64,000 nt of DNA, from NCBI GenBank assembly GCA_002070395.1, contig MWDE01000007.1, forward strand, positions 23,631 through 87,630. The letters are read 5' to 3'. Below, in pieces: positions 1 through 8,213 of this stretch (positions within the stretch are counted from its first letter, which is position 1; the number at the start of each line of letters is the position of its first letter). The notes under the pieces were generated by a model. The model did not search any database and was not told the DNA's origin. It saw nothing but the letters and a program-made list of their open reading frames with translations. This stretch comes from Synergistetes bacterium ADurb.Bin155 (GTDB lineage: Bacteria; Synergistota; Synergistia; Synergistales; Thermovirgaceae). A program made the translations under genes and the position numbers.

Positions 1-887
1 GCCCCGAAGGCGATGGATAGCAGCTTGGTCTCGGCATTGTCGAAACGGCTGGTCATCACGATGGGCTTACGGGCGCCGACGACGACGCCGGCTCCCCTAC
101 CGCCCGACATGTAGAGCATGACCTTGCCCATGAGGTTGCCGGCCTCGATGTCGGGGACCAGGAGGATGTCGGCCCGCCCGGCCACCTCGGACACGATGCC
201 CTTGTGCCTCGCGGCCTCTTCGCTCACGGCGTTGTCGAGGGCGAGGGGACCGTCGACGAGGCACCCCTTTATCTGACCCCTCCGGTTCATCTGGGTCAGC
301 ACCGCCGCGTCGACGGTGCAGGGCATGTCCTGGTTGACCGTCTCGACGGCGGCCAGGGCCGCGACCCTGGGGCACTCGACGCCGAGCTTGTGGTAGCATT
401 CCACGGCGTTCTCGATTATCGCCTTCTTCGCCTCCAGGTCGGGGTACATCGACATGCCCCCGTCGGTCAGGCAGAAGACCCTCCCCATCCTGGGGATCTG
501 GAAGAGGAAGACGTGGGAGAGGAGGGAACCGGAACGGAGCCCCCACTCCTTGTTCAGGACGGCCTTCAGCAGCGTGGCGGTCTTGACGTTGCCCTTCATC
601 AGCAGGTCCGCCTCACCCGAGGAAACGGCCTTCACGGCCAGTTCCGCGGCCCTGCCCTCGTCGGCCTCCTGCACGACGGGCCAGGAGGAGGTATCAATGG
701 AAAACTCCGAGGCGACCTTTTCTATCCTCTCCCTGTCCCCGAAGAGTATGGGCAAGGCGACGCCCTTCTCCCGGGCCTCGGCAACGGCCTCGAGGATATC
801 CTCCCCGTGGGGCGCGGCCACCGCCAGGACCACGGCCTTGCCGGACCGGCTTCGTTCAACCAGGAAATCGAGCGTTTCAAACGGCAT
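1..887 (-). CDS. ptb: phosphate butyryltransferase, 3' end cut by the window edge
   Basis: The protein reads from an ATG at 887 (MPFETLDFLVERSRSGK) without a stop to the left edge, about 295 residues, close to the family's usual 300, so only the last few residues are missing. Phosphate butyryl/acetyltransferases move an acyl group between CoA and phosphate. The segments LLMKGNVKT and the stretch ending ETKLLSIAFG are typical of the family. The butyrate kinase stop lies only four bases upstream, so the two genes form a translationally close pair that makes butyrate (or branched-chain acids) plus ATP from acyl-CoA. Substrate choice between butyryl, isobutyryl and isovaleryl cannot be read from the sequence. 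Confidence 0.9.
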   Translation of the reverse strand, partial: MPFETLDFLVERSRSGKAVVLAVAAPHGEDILEAVAEAREKGVALPILFGDRERIEKVASEFSIDTSSWPVVQEADEGRAAELAVKAVSSGEADLLMKGNVKTATLLKAVLNKEWGLRSGSLLSHVFLFQIPRMGRVFCLTDGGMSMYPDLEAKKAIIENAVECYHKLGVECPRVAALAAVETVNQDMPCTVDAAVLTQMNRRGQIKGCLVDGPLALDNAVSEEAARHKGIVSEVAGRADILLVPDIEAGNLMGKVMLYMSGGRGAGVVVGARKPIVMTSRFDNAETKLLSIAFG

Positions 888-891
888 CCTT

Positions 892-1980
892 TCATGCCCT
901 CCCCGTCAGGTTCTCGCTATAGACCAGGGCTTCTTCCTCGCCCGAGAGGACCCTCAGGGCCCCCTGGGCGAGAGCCCTCATCTCGTCTTCGCCCGGGTAG
1001 ACCAGCACCGGGGCTATCCACTGGACCCTCGATGTGACCAGTTCGACAAAGCCCACGTCGCGGGCGATGCCCCCGGTGAGGATCACGGCGTCGACTTCGC
1101 CGGAAAGGGTCGCCGCGAAGGAGGCTATTTCCTTGGCCACCTGGAGCGCCATGGCCCTGAAGACAAGGCCGGCCCACTCTTCCCCCGCCTCGACCCTGGC
1201 GTCGACCTCCCTCATATCGCTCGTGCCGAGGTAGGCCTTCAGGCCGCCGTCGCCCACGAGCCGCCTTCGAAGGCTTGCCATGGTGTAGTCGCCGCTGTAG
1301 CAGAGGCGGGCCAGGTCCCCCGCGGGGAGGCCTCCCGCTCTCTCGGGGGAGAAGGGGCCGAACTCGTTGGCGTTGTTGAGGTCCACCATCCTACCATGGC
1401 GGTGGGCGCATACCGTTATGCCCCCGCCCAGATGGGCGACCAGGCAATCGAGCTCGTCCCAGGGCCTCTCAAGGTCCCTGGCAGCCATCCTTACAGCCGC
1501 CTTGATATTGAGGGCGTGCCCGAGGGACCTCTTGGGCAATTCCGGCAAACCCGTCAGCCGGGAAAGGTCGTCCAATTCGTCCACGGCGACGGGGTCGACG
1601 ATGAAGGAGGGGATCCCCCTGGGTTCGGCGATGGCTTCGGCGATGATCCCTCCAAGGTTTGAGGCGTGCTCCCAGGGCTTGCCCCGCCAGAGGTCGCGCA
1701 AGACGTCCTCATCAACTCTGTAGGTTCCGCCGGGTATGGGTTCGAGAAGCCCCCCCCGCCCGACCACGGCGTCGAGGGCGTCGAGGTCGCTCCCATTGGC
1801 CCTGGCGGCCTCCTCGATGGTCTCCATTCTGAATTGGTACTGGTCCGCCAGCTTAGGGAAGGAGGATATCACCGCCGGGTCGTGATCCACCGTAACCTGC
1901 CATCGCCGCTCTTCGCCCGAGAACCAGGCTATCTTGGTGCTCGTCGAGCCGGGGTTGACAGCGAGTATTTCCGGGTTCAT
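892..1980 (-). CDS. buk: butyrate kinase
   Basis: An acetokinase-family enzyme of 362 residues (family about 355) that transfers phosphate from butyryl phosphate to ADP. The N-terminal phosphate-binding segment NPGSTSTK is at residues 9-16, and LVAHLGGGITV and the late LTGGIA segment are present. I chose the ATG at 1980 because the protein then begins MNPEILAVNPGS, exactly as in the family; an in-frame extension to 2124 adds 48 residues with no homologous look. An AAAGGAGG motif lies about 14 bases upstream, rather far. The gene is first in a pair with ptb. A TATAAT-like box on the minus strand at 2029-2034 is a possible promoter. Confidence 0.93.
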   Translation of the reverse strand: MNPEILAVNPGSTSTKIAWFSGEERRWQVTVDHDPAVISSFPKLADQYQFRMETIEEAARANGSDLDALDAVVGRGGLLEPIPGGTYRVDEDVLRDLWRGKPWEHASNLGGIIAEAIAEPRGIPSFIVDPVAVDELDDLSRLTGLPELPKRSLGHALNIKAAVRMAARDLERPWDELDCLVAHLGGGITVCAHRHGRMVDLNNANEFGPFSPERAGGLPAGDLARLCYSGDYTMASLRRRLVGDGGLKAYLGTSDMREVDARVEAGEEWAGLVFRAMALQVAKEIASFAATLSGEVDAVILTGGIARDVGFVELVTSRVQWIAPVLVYPGEDEMRALAQGALRVLSGEEEALVYSENLTGRA

Positions 1981-2116
1981 CGCTTCGAGCTCCGCCTCCT
2001 TTGAAGGGGTTCTAGGCCGTTCATGGGAATTATACACTTCTTCAATCCCTGAAACCCGGCCGGATGGAGTATACTGTTCCCCGTCCCAAAAGACAAAACC
2101 CGGGGGGTCCACCTTC

Positions 2117-2944
2117 ATGGCCATCTGCTACACCGACGGTGTCTTCGTACAATCCGGCGAGGCCTCGCTGCCCCTTTCCGACTTCGCCTTCCAGAGGGGT
2201 GTCGCCGTGTTCGAGACCATCAGGACCTACGGCGGGAGGCCCATGGCCCTCACCCCCCACCTGGAAAGGCTCGCCGCCTCCGCTGCCGGGTCGAGGATCG
2301 CCATGCCCATACCCATCGAGGAGATGAAGACCATTATAAAGGAGGGCATCAGGCTAGTCGGCGGCGAGGTCAGCGTCCGGCCCTACATCACCGGCGGCGA
2401 CACCCTGGACCGCGAGCGCGGCTTCACCAGGCCCCGCCTTTTCATACTCTTCGAACCCCTGGTCCCCTTCCCCGAAGAGAATTACCGGGAGGGCGTCGCC
2501 CTTTACCCCGACGATTCGTCGAGGCCCCTGGCCGGCATAAAAAGCGTCAACTACCTGGAAAGCTACCTCCCCCTCGCCGGGGACCACGAAGCGGTGGAGG
2601 TCCTCTACTGCCCGGGAGGGGAAATAACCGAATCCTCCCACAGCAACGCCTTCATGCTCCTCAGGGGGAAGATCCTTACCGCCCCCGTGGAGAGGGTCCT
2701 GCCCGGGACCATGAGGGGGATGGCCCTCGAGGTCGCCGGGGAAGCGGGCTTCCCCGTCGAGGAGAGGTGCCCCTTGACCGTCGAACTCCCCCTCTGCGAG
2801 GAGTTCTTCATCACCGGCAGCGTGAAGGAGATCCTCCCCGTCGTCAGGGTGGGGAGGACGATCATCGGCGGCGGCAAGCCGGGGCCGGTCTCATCGCACC
2901 TGAGGAGGCTTTACCGCCAGGACCTGGACCGCTGGCTGGAGTAA
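2117..2944 (+). CDS. class IV PLP-dependent aminotransferase
   Basis: A fold-type IV aminotransferase of 275 residues, the family that includes branched-chain aminotransferase, D-amino acid transaminase and aminodeoxychorismate lyase. The PLP lysine is predicted at K142 (AGIKSVNYL) and the cofactor-binding glutamate at E172 in ITESSHSN; FQRGVAVFETIR near the N terminus is also typical. The ATG at 2117 gives a normal start (MAICYTDGVF); the frame stays open upstream but overlaps buk. It is divergent from buk and could feed branched-chain keto acids into the ptb-buk route, but that is inference. The exact substrate is not determined. Confidence 0.85.
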   Translation: MAICYTDGVFVQSGEASLPLSDFAFQRGVAVFETIRTYGGRPMALTPHLERLAASAAGSRIAMPIPIEEMKTIIKEGIRLVGGEVSVRPYITGGDTLDRERGFTRPRLFILFEPLVPFPEENYREGVALYPDDSSRPLAGIKSVNYLESYLPLAGDHEAVEVLYCPGGEITESSHSNAFMLLRGKILTAPVERVLPGTMRGMALEVAGEAGFPVEERCPLTVELPLCEEFFITGSVKEILPVVRVGRTIIGGGKPGPVSSHLRRLYRQDLDRWLE

Positions 2945-3186
2945 GGACCGTGAATCGGGAATCGTTGGTCGTGAATCGGGAAAGCCGGATCTTGTATCAC
3001 CGGGATACCCTGTTATAAACCGAGTATTTTTTGAACCCTTACGATCTGGACCTGGTTGTAACTCGCTGAGGCCGGATCTTACAACAAGGACTCGCTCCGT
3101 CGTTGAAAAACTCCGGTGGAAATAACCCGGTTCTCTTTTTTTCTTCACCGTCGATCCCTTACGTTTTTTGCCCTTTGGTTCACGGC
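2945..3186. other. intergenic region between convergent genes, no gene seen
   Basis: This 242-base stretch separates two convergent genes. It contains imperfect short direct repeats (GTGAATCGGGAA occurs twice near 2950-2985) and is more AT-rich than its surroundings. I see no coding frame with a ribosome binding site and no clear terminator hairpin. Confidence 0.4.
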
Positions 3187-3912
3187 TCACGATCTTTGAT
3201 TTACGATTTTGCCTATCTCCTCCAGGGTCGCCACTATATCTGCATGGATCACAGCGTCGGCCAGGGGGTCCAGCCTGGTGGACGTCATGTTGATGATGAA
3301 AAGTTTTGCCCCCGCCCTCTTCGCCAGCATGGGGTAGGCGTTGGCCGGCGATACCTCCAGGGAGGAACCCAGGACAAGAAAGGAGGAGGCCGCCCCGGAG
3401 AGGTCTTCGGCGGCCTCCATGGGGCCTTCGGGGAGCATCTCCCCGAAAAGGACCACCCCGGGCCTCAGGGGACCCCCGCAGTCGGGGCAGTCGTCCCGCT
3501 CGAGGAAAAGGCCGCTGTCGAAGGTCGACCGGCAGCGGCCGCAGCTGACCTTCCTGAGGTTACCGTGGAGTTCATGGACTTCCCTGGAACCCGCCGCCTG
3601 GTGAAGCCCGTCGACGTTCTGGGTGATGACGCCCTTCAGGAGCCCGCTGGACTCCCAATCCGCCAGCACCCGGTGCCCCCGGTTGGGCTCGACGCCCTGG
3701 AGCATCCTGATCCTGTGCCGGTAGAACTCCACGAATTCGTCGCGGTTATTCTCCATGGCGAAGACGGAGGCGAGGAGCCGCGGGTCCTTATGCCTCCACA
3801 AACCGTCGGCGCCCCTGAAATCGGGAAGCCCCGAAGCCGTACTCATGCCCGCCCCCGATAGGACGACGAGGCCGCCGGAGGCGATACTTTCAGCGATGAG
3901 GTCCAGGTCCAT
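3187..3912 (-). CDS. cobB: NAD-dependent protein deacylase, Sir2 family (CobB-like)
   Basis: A 241-residue sirtuin, which removes acyl groups from lysine side chains using NAD. The NAD-binding GAGMS is at residues 20-24, TQNVDGLH at about 97-104, the catalytic histidine is H116 (ELHGN), and four zinc cysteines are at C124, C127, C142 and C145. LGSSLEVSPA is the second NAD-binding segment. The length fits bacterial class III or U sirtuins. A DMT permease gene ends close upstream on the same strand (17-base gap), so they may be cotranscribed. In an acyl-phosphate-rich fermenter a deacylase would counter non-enzymatic protein acylation; that role is inference. Confidence 0.92.
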   Translation of the reverse strand: MDLDLIAESIASGGLVVLSGAGMSTASGLPDFRGADGLWRHKDPRLLASVFAMENNRDEFVEFYRHRIRMLQGVEPNRGHRVLADWESSGLLKGVITQNVDGLHQAAGSREVHELHGNLRKVSCGRCRSTFDSGLFLERDDCPDCGGPLRPGVVLFGEMLPEGPMEAAEDLSGAASSFLVLGSSLEVSPANAYPMLAKRAGAKLFIINMTSTRLDPLADAVIHADIVATLEEIGKIVNQRS

Positions 3913-3928
3913 ATCGCTCGCTCCCTTC

Positions 3929-4786
3929 TCAGATATTCCTGGCCCTGAAGACGAGCGCCACCCCCGATAGGATCACCACCATGGCGGCCAGCGAGATGAA
4001 CGAAACAGACTCCCCCGCGAAGAGTGCCCCCAGCATCGTAGCGGTGATGGGGTTGACGAGGGTGTAACTCGTCGCCAGGGCCGGCCTCACCGTCATGAGC
4101 AAGTAACGGTAGAGGGTGAACCCTATGATCGAGGAAAAGACCACCAGGTGGAATATGCCCATCGATGCCCTCGCCGTCGGCGGCCAGGAGACCTTCTCTC
4201 CGATCAGGGCGGAGACGACGAGCATGAGGACCCCGCCCGCTATCATCTCCGTGGCCGAGGCTATGGGTTTATCAAGGCTTTTGAAGCGGTTGTTGAGGAC
4301 CGACCCGAGGGACCAGATGACCGAGGCCGCGAGGATCACCACAGCGCCCATGGGGTTGCCGCTGATGCCCTTGTCGAAGTTGAGAAGGGCCACGCCGACG
4401 ATCCCTATCCCGAGGCCGATCCACTCCATGGGAAGGGGCATCTTGTCCCAGATGCCCGCGAAGAGCACCGTCCACAGGGGGGTGCTGGCCAGCAGCGTAG
4501 CCGAAAGTCCGGAGGCCACCCACTGCTGCCCTACGCAGAGAAGCCCGGTGCCGCCCAGGAACAGCATGGCCCCCACGATGAAGGAATCGATCCACCCCCG
4601 GAGGCCCAGGCCCTCGTCGCCCTTCAGGCGGAGGAAGGCATAAAGAAAGATCCCCGCCGGCAGGAACCTGAAGGCGTTGAGCATGAAGGGCGGGAAACTT
4701 TCAAGGCAAAAACGGTTGGCCAGAAAAACGGAACCCCACACAGCGTAGAGGATGATCATGAGGATGAGGATCTTGTGCCTTGCCAT
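3929..4786 (-). CDS. EamA/DMT superfamily permease
   Basis: About 285 residues with ten predicted membrane segments in two homologous halves, the pattern of drug/metabolite transporters (RhtA/YedA-like exporters). The start at 4786 gives MARHKILILMIILYAVWGS, whose WGS motif is the usual beginning of the first EamA repeat; a start 18 bases earlier is possible. The second half contains SVIWSLGSVL. Substrates of this family range from amino acids to metabolites and cannot be told from sequence. It lies between bioY and cobB on the same strand. Confidence 0.85.
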   Translation of the reverse strand: MARHKILILMIILYAVWGSVFLANRFCLESFPPFMLNAFRFLPAGIFLYAFLRLKGDEGLGLRGWIDSFIVGAMLFLGGTGLLCVGQQWVASGLSATLLASTPLWTVLFAGIWDKMPLPMEWIGLGIGIVGVALLNFDKGISGNPMGAVVILAASVIWSLGSVLNNRFKSLDKPIASATEMIAGGVLMLVVSALIGEKVSWPPTARASMGIFHLVVFSSIIGFTLYRYLLMTVRPALATSYTLVNPITATMLGALFAGESVSFISLAAMVVILSGVALVFRARNI

Positions 4787-4891
4787 GGCGCTACCTTGTC
4801 CCACGGCGAACCCCCCCGGGAGATGGTCTCGGGTTTCCCCGACCCTCCCATTGTAACGCCTCGGGAAGGCGCTACCACCCCCGGGGTGAGG

Positions 4892-5461
4892 CTACCGCCG
4901 GCCGCCTTCGTCCCTCACGGCCGGCCTCAGCCTCGCCCCGACCCTCGAAGCCAGGGCTGCGGTGCCGGCCATCTTGAGGATATCACCGGCGATGAAAGGG
5001 ATCACGCCGTACTCCAAAACCTGCCCCAGGGTCGCCTCCTTGCCCGCGAGGTAGTTGAGGTTCAGGAAAAGCACGAAGCCCCCCGCGGCGTAGATCACCA
5101 CCGTACCGGCGAGGCACGCCGCCAGGTACAGCAGGAAGGAGGGTTTCTCCGACCTTTCCGATATGAAGCCGATGACCCATGCGCCGGCGATGAAGCCCAG
5201 CAGGTATCCGAAGGTGGGGTGCAGGATGTACTGGGGCCCCCCGCCGCCTGAGAAAACGGGAAGGCCCACCAGCCCCATGCCGAGGTAGAGGGCCTGGGCC
5301 AAGGCCCCGGCCCGCGACCCGAGGAGCGTGCCCGACAGGAACACGAAGAGGGTCTGCAGCGTGATAGGCACCGGCGGGAAGGGTATCCTGATGAAGGCTC
5401 CCACCGCGGTCAGGACCGCGAAGAGGGCCGACAGGGTCATGGTCCTGACGGGAAAGCGCAC
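4892..5461 (-). CDS. bioY: biotin transporter substrate-binding (S) component BioY
   Basis: A 189-residue membrane protein that binds biotin as the S component of an ECF transporter. FPPVPITLQTLFVFLSG and the following GSRAGALAQALYLGMGLVGLPVF segments (given in parts) are the family hallmark. I chose GTG at 5461 because AAGGAGGT sits five bases upstream; the first ATG is several codons inside. No EcfA/EcfT genes are adjacent, so it either uses a shared ECF module or works alone. A perfect inverted repeat 13 bases upstream of the start looks like a BirA operator. Confidence 0.92.
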   Translation of the reverse strand: MRFPVRTMTLSALFAVLTAVGAFIRIPFPPVPITLQTLFVFLSGTLLGSRAGALAQALYLGMGLVGLPVFSGGGGPQYILHPTFGYLLGFIAGAWVIGFISERSEKPSFLLYLAACLAGTVVIYAAGGFVLFLNLNYLAGKEATLGQVLEYGVIPFIAGDILKMAGTAALASRVGARLRPAVRDEGGRR

Positions 5462-5473
5462 GATCCACCTCCT

Positions 5474-5501
5474 TGTCAACCTATAATTTAACTGGTTGAC
5501 A
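5474..5501. promoter_or_regulatory. BirA-like inverted repeat upstream of bioY
   Basis: Perfect half-sites TGTCAACC (5474-5481) and GGTTGACA (5494-5501) flank a 12-base AT-rich spacer. The half-sites match the known biotin repressor pattern of TTGTnAACC paired with GGTTnACAA, but the classic spacer is 14-16 bases. The location, just before the ribosome binding site of a biotin transporter, supports biotin-responsive repression. Confidence 0.6.
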
Positions 5502-5762
5502 TAGCATGGAGAGATCTTACAGCCGGCGGGGACAAATGACAAGGAAGGAGGCCGAACCTGGTAAGGTCGCTTGGGTCTCTTCGTGAAGAAGCGAAGGGCT
5601 TTCACTTGGACCCTTGTATGAAGCAACAGGGGAAGAACCCGCACCATGGGTGAAAAGGGCCGGGCGCCATTCCATTTTCGCGCCGGTAAGGGTAATAATA
5701 AGGACACGGCCAGCGTCACGGACGCCCCTGGCGAGGCCGGCGAGAAAGGGGAGCGTAACGCC

Positions 5763-6434
5763 ATGATCACCGCGTCGGCGGCTTTTGGAACGAGTTACCC
5801 GGGGACCTTTTTCGGGTTTATGGTCATCGAGGGCATCCTGAACGACCCGGGAAACCCGGCCTTCGAAGAAAAAAAAGCGGCGCTGGAGGAGGAACTCCGC
5901 CGTCGGCACCGGGGAAAAACCCGGAAGGACCTCTCCCGGGAGGACCCTTTCCAGGGCTACGAAAGGTACTTCCGTAAATTTGGCCAGGGCTACCCGGTGC
6001 TCCACCAGGTGGAGACGGTAGCCCTCAAGGGGAAACCCCTCTCATCGCCGTCGCCCCTCGTGGCCGCCGCCTTCATGGCGGAACTGGGGAACGGCCTTCT
6101 CACGGCCGGGTATGACCTGGACAAGGTGTCCCTCCCTCTCCTCCTGGATATCTCCAAGGGCGGGGAAACTTACCGGGCCATGGGCGGGAGACCCCGGAGC
6201 CTCCCGAAGGGCGATATGTTCCTATTGGACCGGGAGGGCGTCCTCTCGAGCATCATCTATGGGCCCGATGCCAGGAGCTACATCACCCCGGGAACGACCC
6301 GCGCCCTCTTTTCGGTCTACGGGGTGCCTTCAGTCCCTGCCGGGCGGATAAGGGCGCACCTGGAGGAGATCGGGGAACTCGTCGCCCTGCTGAGCCCGGG
6401 GGCCCTCCGCAAAGAACCGGTCATCCTGGGTTAG
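5763..6434 (+). CDS. B3/B4 domain protein (COG3382-like), copy 1
   Basis: A 223-residue stand-alone protein resembling the B3/B4 substrate-editing domain of phenylalanyl-tRNA synthetase beta chain. Visible family features are the helical segment ending FRKFGQGYPVLHQVE, SPSPLVAAAFMAELGNGLLTAGYD (in parts) and the late YGPDARSYITPGT. I chose ATG 5763 because AAAGGGGAG lies at good spacing; the open frame extends upstream without support. The biochemical role of free B3/B4 proteins is not established; editing or hydrolysis of misacylated tRNA is a reasonable guess. Two relatives lie in this window (6449-7153 and 15534-16244), the first one convergent and 14 bases away. Confidence 0.8.
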   Translation: MITASAAFGTSYPGTFFGFMVIEGILNDPGNPAFEEKKAALEEELRRRHRGKTRKDLSREDPFQGYERYFRKFGQGYPVLHQVETVALKGKPLSSPSPLVAAAFMAELGNGLLTAGYDLDKVSLPLLLDISKGGETYRAMGGRPRSLPKGDMFLLDREGVLSSIIYGPDARSYITPGTTRALFSVYGVPSVPAGRIRAHLEEIGELVALLSPGALRKEPVILG

Positions 6435-6448
6435 AGGCGTCACGCCCC

Positions 6449-7153
6449 TCATTCCGGCAGGTCGACCCGCCTGCAGTCGGCGTCGAGCCAAAAAGTCGCG
6501 GTCCTAGCCCCCAGGTTTTCCCAGACCGCTCCATTAATGAAGCCGAGGGCCTTCCGCAGTTCCTCATCCCTCTCGGGGGCGAGGCTTTCCATGCAAAGCA
6601 GTGCCCGCTTCGTTCGGCGGGTGAGCTTCGTCCTGTCGGCCTCGCGCCAGTTCCAGCACCGACAGATGGCCCCCGCGTCGTCCATGTAGGCGAACTCACC
6701 CTCCCGGGGAGGGTCCTCTTCCTCGGCGCCGAGGGGCAAAAAGTGCTCACCGCCCCGGGCCGCCGCCAGGCGGATGTCGCCCACGACCGCGTCCAGGTCC
6801 TCCGCCCCGCAGGGGAAGAGGTACTTGAGGGACGTCACGTTGTAAAGGTCCACCAGGGGATTTATCGACGGGGGACAGCTGTCCTTCACGGCCCTTTTCG
6901 CGAGCCCCTCCACGGAAGAGCGGTAACCCTTCGGGGCCCCGAAGGCTCGGTAGGCCTCCCGCCAGGGGATGAAATAGGGACTCTTGCCGAAGGGCACTTC
7001 CCCGAGCCGAGCGGCGGCTTCCCGGCAGGCCAGCTCCAATATCCCCGCCCCGTTCCAGGGGACGTCGTTGTCCATATCCTCGATGACCAGCCCGCAGACC
7101 CGGGCCTGGGGGAAAAGGATGAAGATCTTCTTGTCTATCACGAACTCCCGCAT
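6449..7153 (-). CDS. B3/B4 domain protein, copy 2
   Basis: A 234-residue B3/B4-domain protein. It contains SPYFIPWREAYRAFGAPKGYRSSVEGL (in parts), then SINPLVDLYNVTSLKYLFPCGAEDLD (in parts), the asparagine-rich core that defines this family, and a late CRCWNWREADRTKLT. The start at 7153 (MREFVIDKKIFILFPQ) has GGGAGG upstream. It is convergent with copy 1 and only distantly similar to it; it is closer to copy 3 at 15534, which shares the RIP/LFP CGG(G/A)(D/E)DL segment and the GWCW/CWNW tryptophan motif. Function is unproven. Confidence 0.82.
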   Translation of the reverse strand: MREFVIDKKIFILFPQARVCGLVIEDMDNDVPWNGAGILELACREAAARLGEVPFGKSPYFIPWREAYRAFGAPKGYRSSVEGLAKRAVKDSCPPSINPLVDLYNVTSLKYLFPCGAEDLDAVVGDIRLAAARGGEHFLPLGAEEEDPPREGEFAYMDDAGAICRCWNWREADRTKLTRRTKRALLCMESLAPERDEELRKALGFINGAVWENLGARTATFWLDADCRRVDLPE

Positions 7154-7213
7154 CGCCTCGTTCTCCCTCCCGCGGATCGATGATCGCCCGTCATGCCGGG
7201 ACGCCGGCACCGT

Positions 7214-7714
7214 TCATGCCGTACCTTGAAGCAATTTCTCCCTGACCCTTTGCAGGGTGGCCAGCTCCTCGGCAGACCCGGGCCGCCCCCGGTTCGCTCC
7301 GTCGGTCAGGTAGTAATACGGGTCGAGACGCGTCGACAGGGCCGCCGTCAGGAAAAAGTAGGCTGCGAGAAAGGTTGAGGGGGCCCAGAGACGGTTCCAC
7401 AGCAGCCAGGACACCCAGGCGAGGCAGGACCACCGGAACCCGTTCAGGAAAAAGGAAAAGTGCTTTGACCCAAGGGGGTACTTTATCGCGAGGTGGTACT
7501 TTCGCAGGACCTCGATCTCTTCCGGACCCCAGGCAGAGGGGTCGGGCTCAGGCCTCCCGGTCCGGTCCGCGAAAAAAAGGTAGGCCGCGAAGACCGCCGC
7601 CACGGCCGCGAACACATAACCCGCCACGGCGGGGTCCTTCAACGACCAGGCTAAAAAACCGGCCGGAACGGCGAACCTCACCAGGTTTGCCAGCAGCACC
7701 GCCACCAACCTCAT
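7214..7714 (-). CDS. small membrane protein of unknown function
   Basis: A 166-residue protein with about four hydrophobic segments: two near the N terminus (residues about 5-50) and two around residues 90-125. Between them is a charged cytosolic or external loop (SAWGPEEIEVLRKYHLAIKY). I do not recognise the family. It begins 12 bases from the left end of a miniature repeat element, so its native promoter may have been displaced or altered by that insertion. Confidence 0.6.
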   Translation of the reverse strand: MRLVAVLLANLVRFAVPAGFLAWSLKDPAVAGYVFAAVAAVFAAYLFFADRTGRPEPDPSAWGPEEIEVLRKYHLAIKYPLGSKHFSFFLNGFRWSCLAWVSWLLWNRLWAPSTFLAAYFFLTAALSTRLDPYYYLTDGANRGRPGSAEELATLQRVREKLLQGTA

Positions 7715-7725
7715 CCCTCCCAGTC

Positions 7726-7921
7726 GGGGTCAGGTCTACACTTTTGACTTCGCGGACTTATTCACTATCTTCCGCGCCTTTCGCCCCTTCGGGCTCCCTC
7801 TTCCCCATTATTATTACATCCCGGCGGGACCAGTCTACCCCAGGATCGCTTCCCGTGACCGGAACCGCCTCCCTTTTTCCGCCCAATTCCGCGGTTTAGT
7901 CAAAAGTGTAGACCTGACCCC
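7726..7921. mobile_element. miniature RAYT-end element, copy A (non-autonomous)
   Basis: A 196-bp segment bounded by a perfect 23-bp inverted repeat: the left end (7726-7748) begins GGGGTCAGGTC and ends CTTTTGAC; the right end (7899-7921) is its exact reverse complement. The same 23-bp ends bound the element at 11353-11493 and the transposase-encoding element at 40460-41496. No coding sequence is visible inside, so it is best read as a deletion derivative mobilised in trans by the RAYT enzyme. It lies between the AOR operon's last gene and a membrane protein gene. Confidence 0.85.
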
Positions 7922-7931
7922 AAGGTGGGGG

Positions 7932-8204
7932 CTAACCGCCGCCGACTAGGGGGAAGACGGCCAGGTGGTCTCCTTTCTTCAAAGGGGCCGCCAGGCCGCC
8001 GATATGTTCGATATGCCTCCCGTTTAGGATCAGGATGAGTTGCAGCTCGCGCTCCGGCGTCTTGAGGACCTTTTCGCCGAAGCGCAAGCCATACCTTCCC
8101 GACAGGACCTCCAGGAGGTCCGCCACGGTACCTTCCGCTTCGACCTGCGTTTCCTTCTCCCTGACGATACCTCGGACCATGCCGAAGAAGGAGACCCGTA
8201 TCAT
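7932..8204 (-). CDS. MoaD/ThiS family ubiquitin-like sulfur carrier
   Basis: A 90-residue beta-grasp protein ending VFPLVGGG, with the C-terminal di-glycine that is adenylated and thiocarboxylated in MoaD-type sulfur carriers. Such proteins donate sulfur to the pyranopterin of molybdenum and tungsten cofactors. It follows the AOR gene by nine bases on the same strand, an arrangement seen in many tungsten-enzyme operons, so it probably serves the tungstopterin of that enzyme. The length fits MoaD. A stray extra glycine after the GG is unusual for an activated tail and may need processing. Confidence 0.85.
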   Translation of the reverse strand: MIRVSFFGMVRGIVREKETQVEAEGTVADLLEVLSGRYGLRFGEKVLKTPERELQLILILNGRHIEHIGGLAAPLKKGDHLAVFPLVGGG

Positions 8205-8213
8205 ACCCTCCCC

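Noticed and set aside
204..1662. Long open frames on the plus strand opposite ptb and buk
   Set aside because: They are antisense shadows of GC-rich genes with no family resemblance; the minus-strand frames give clear Ptb and butyrate kinase sequences.
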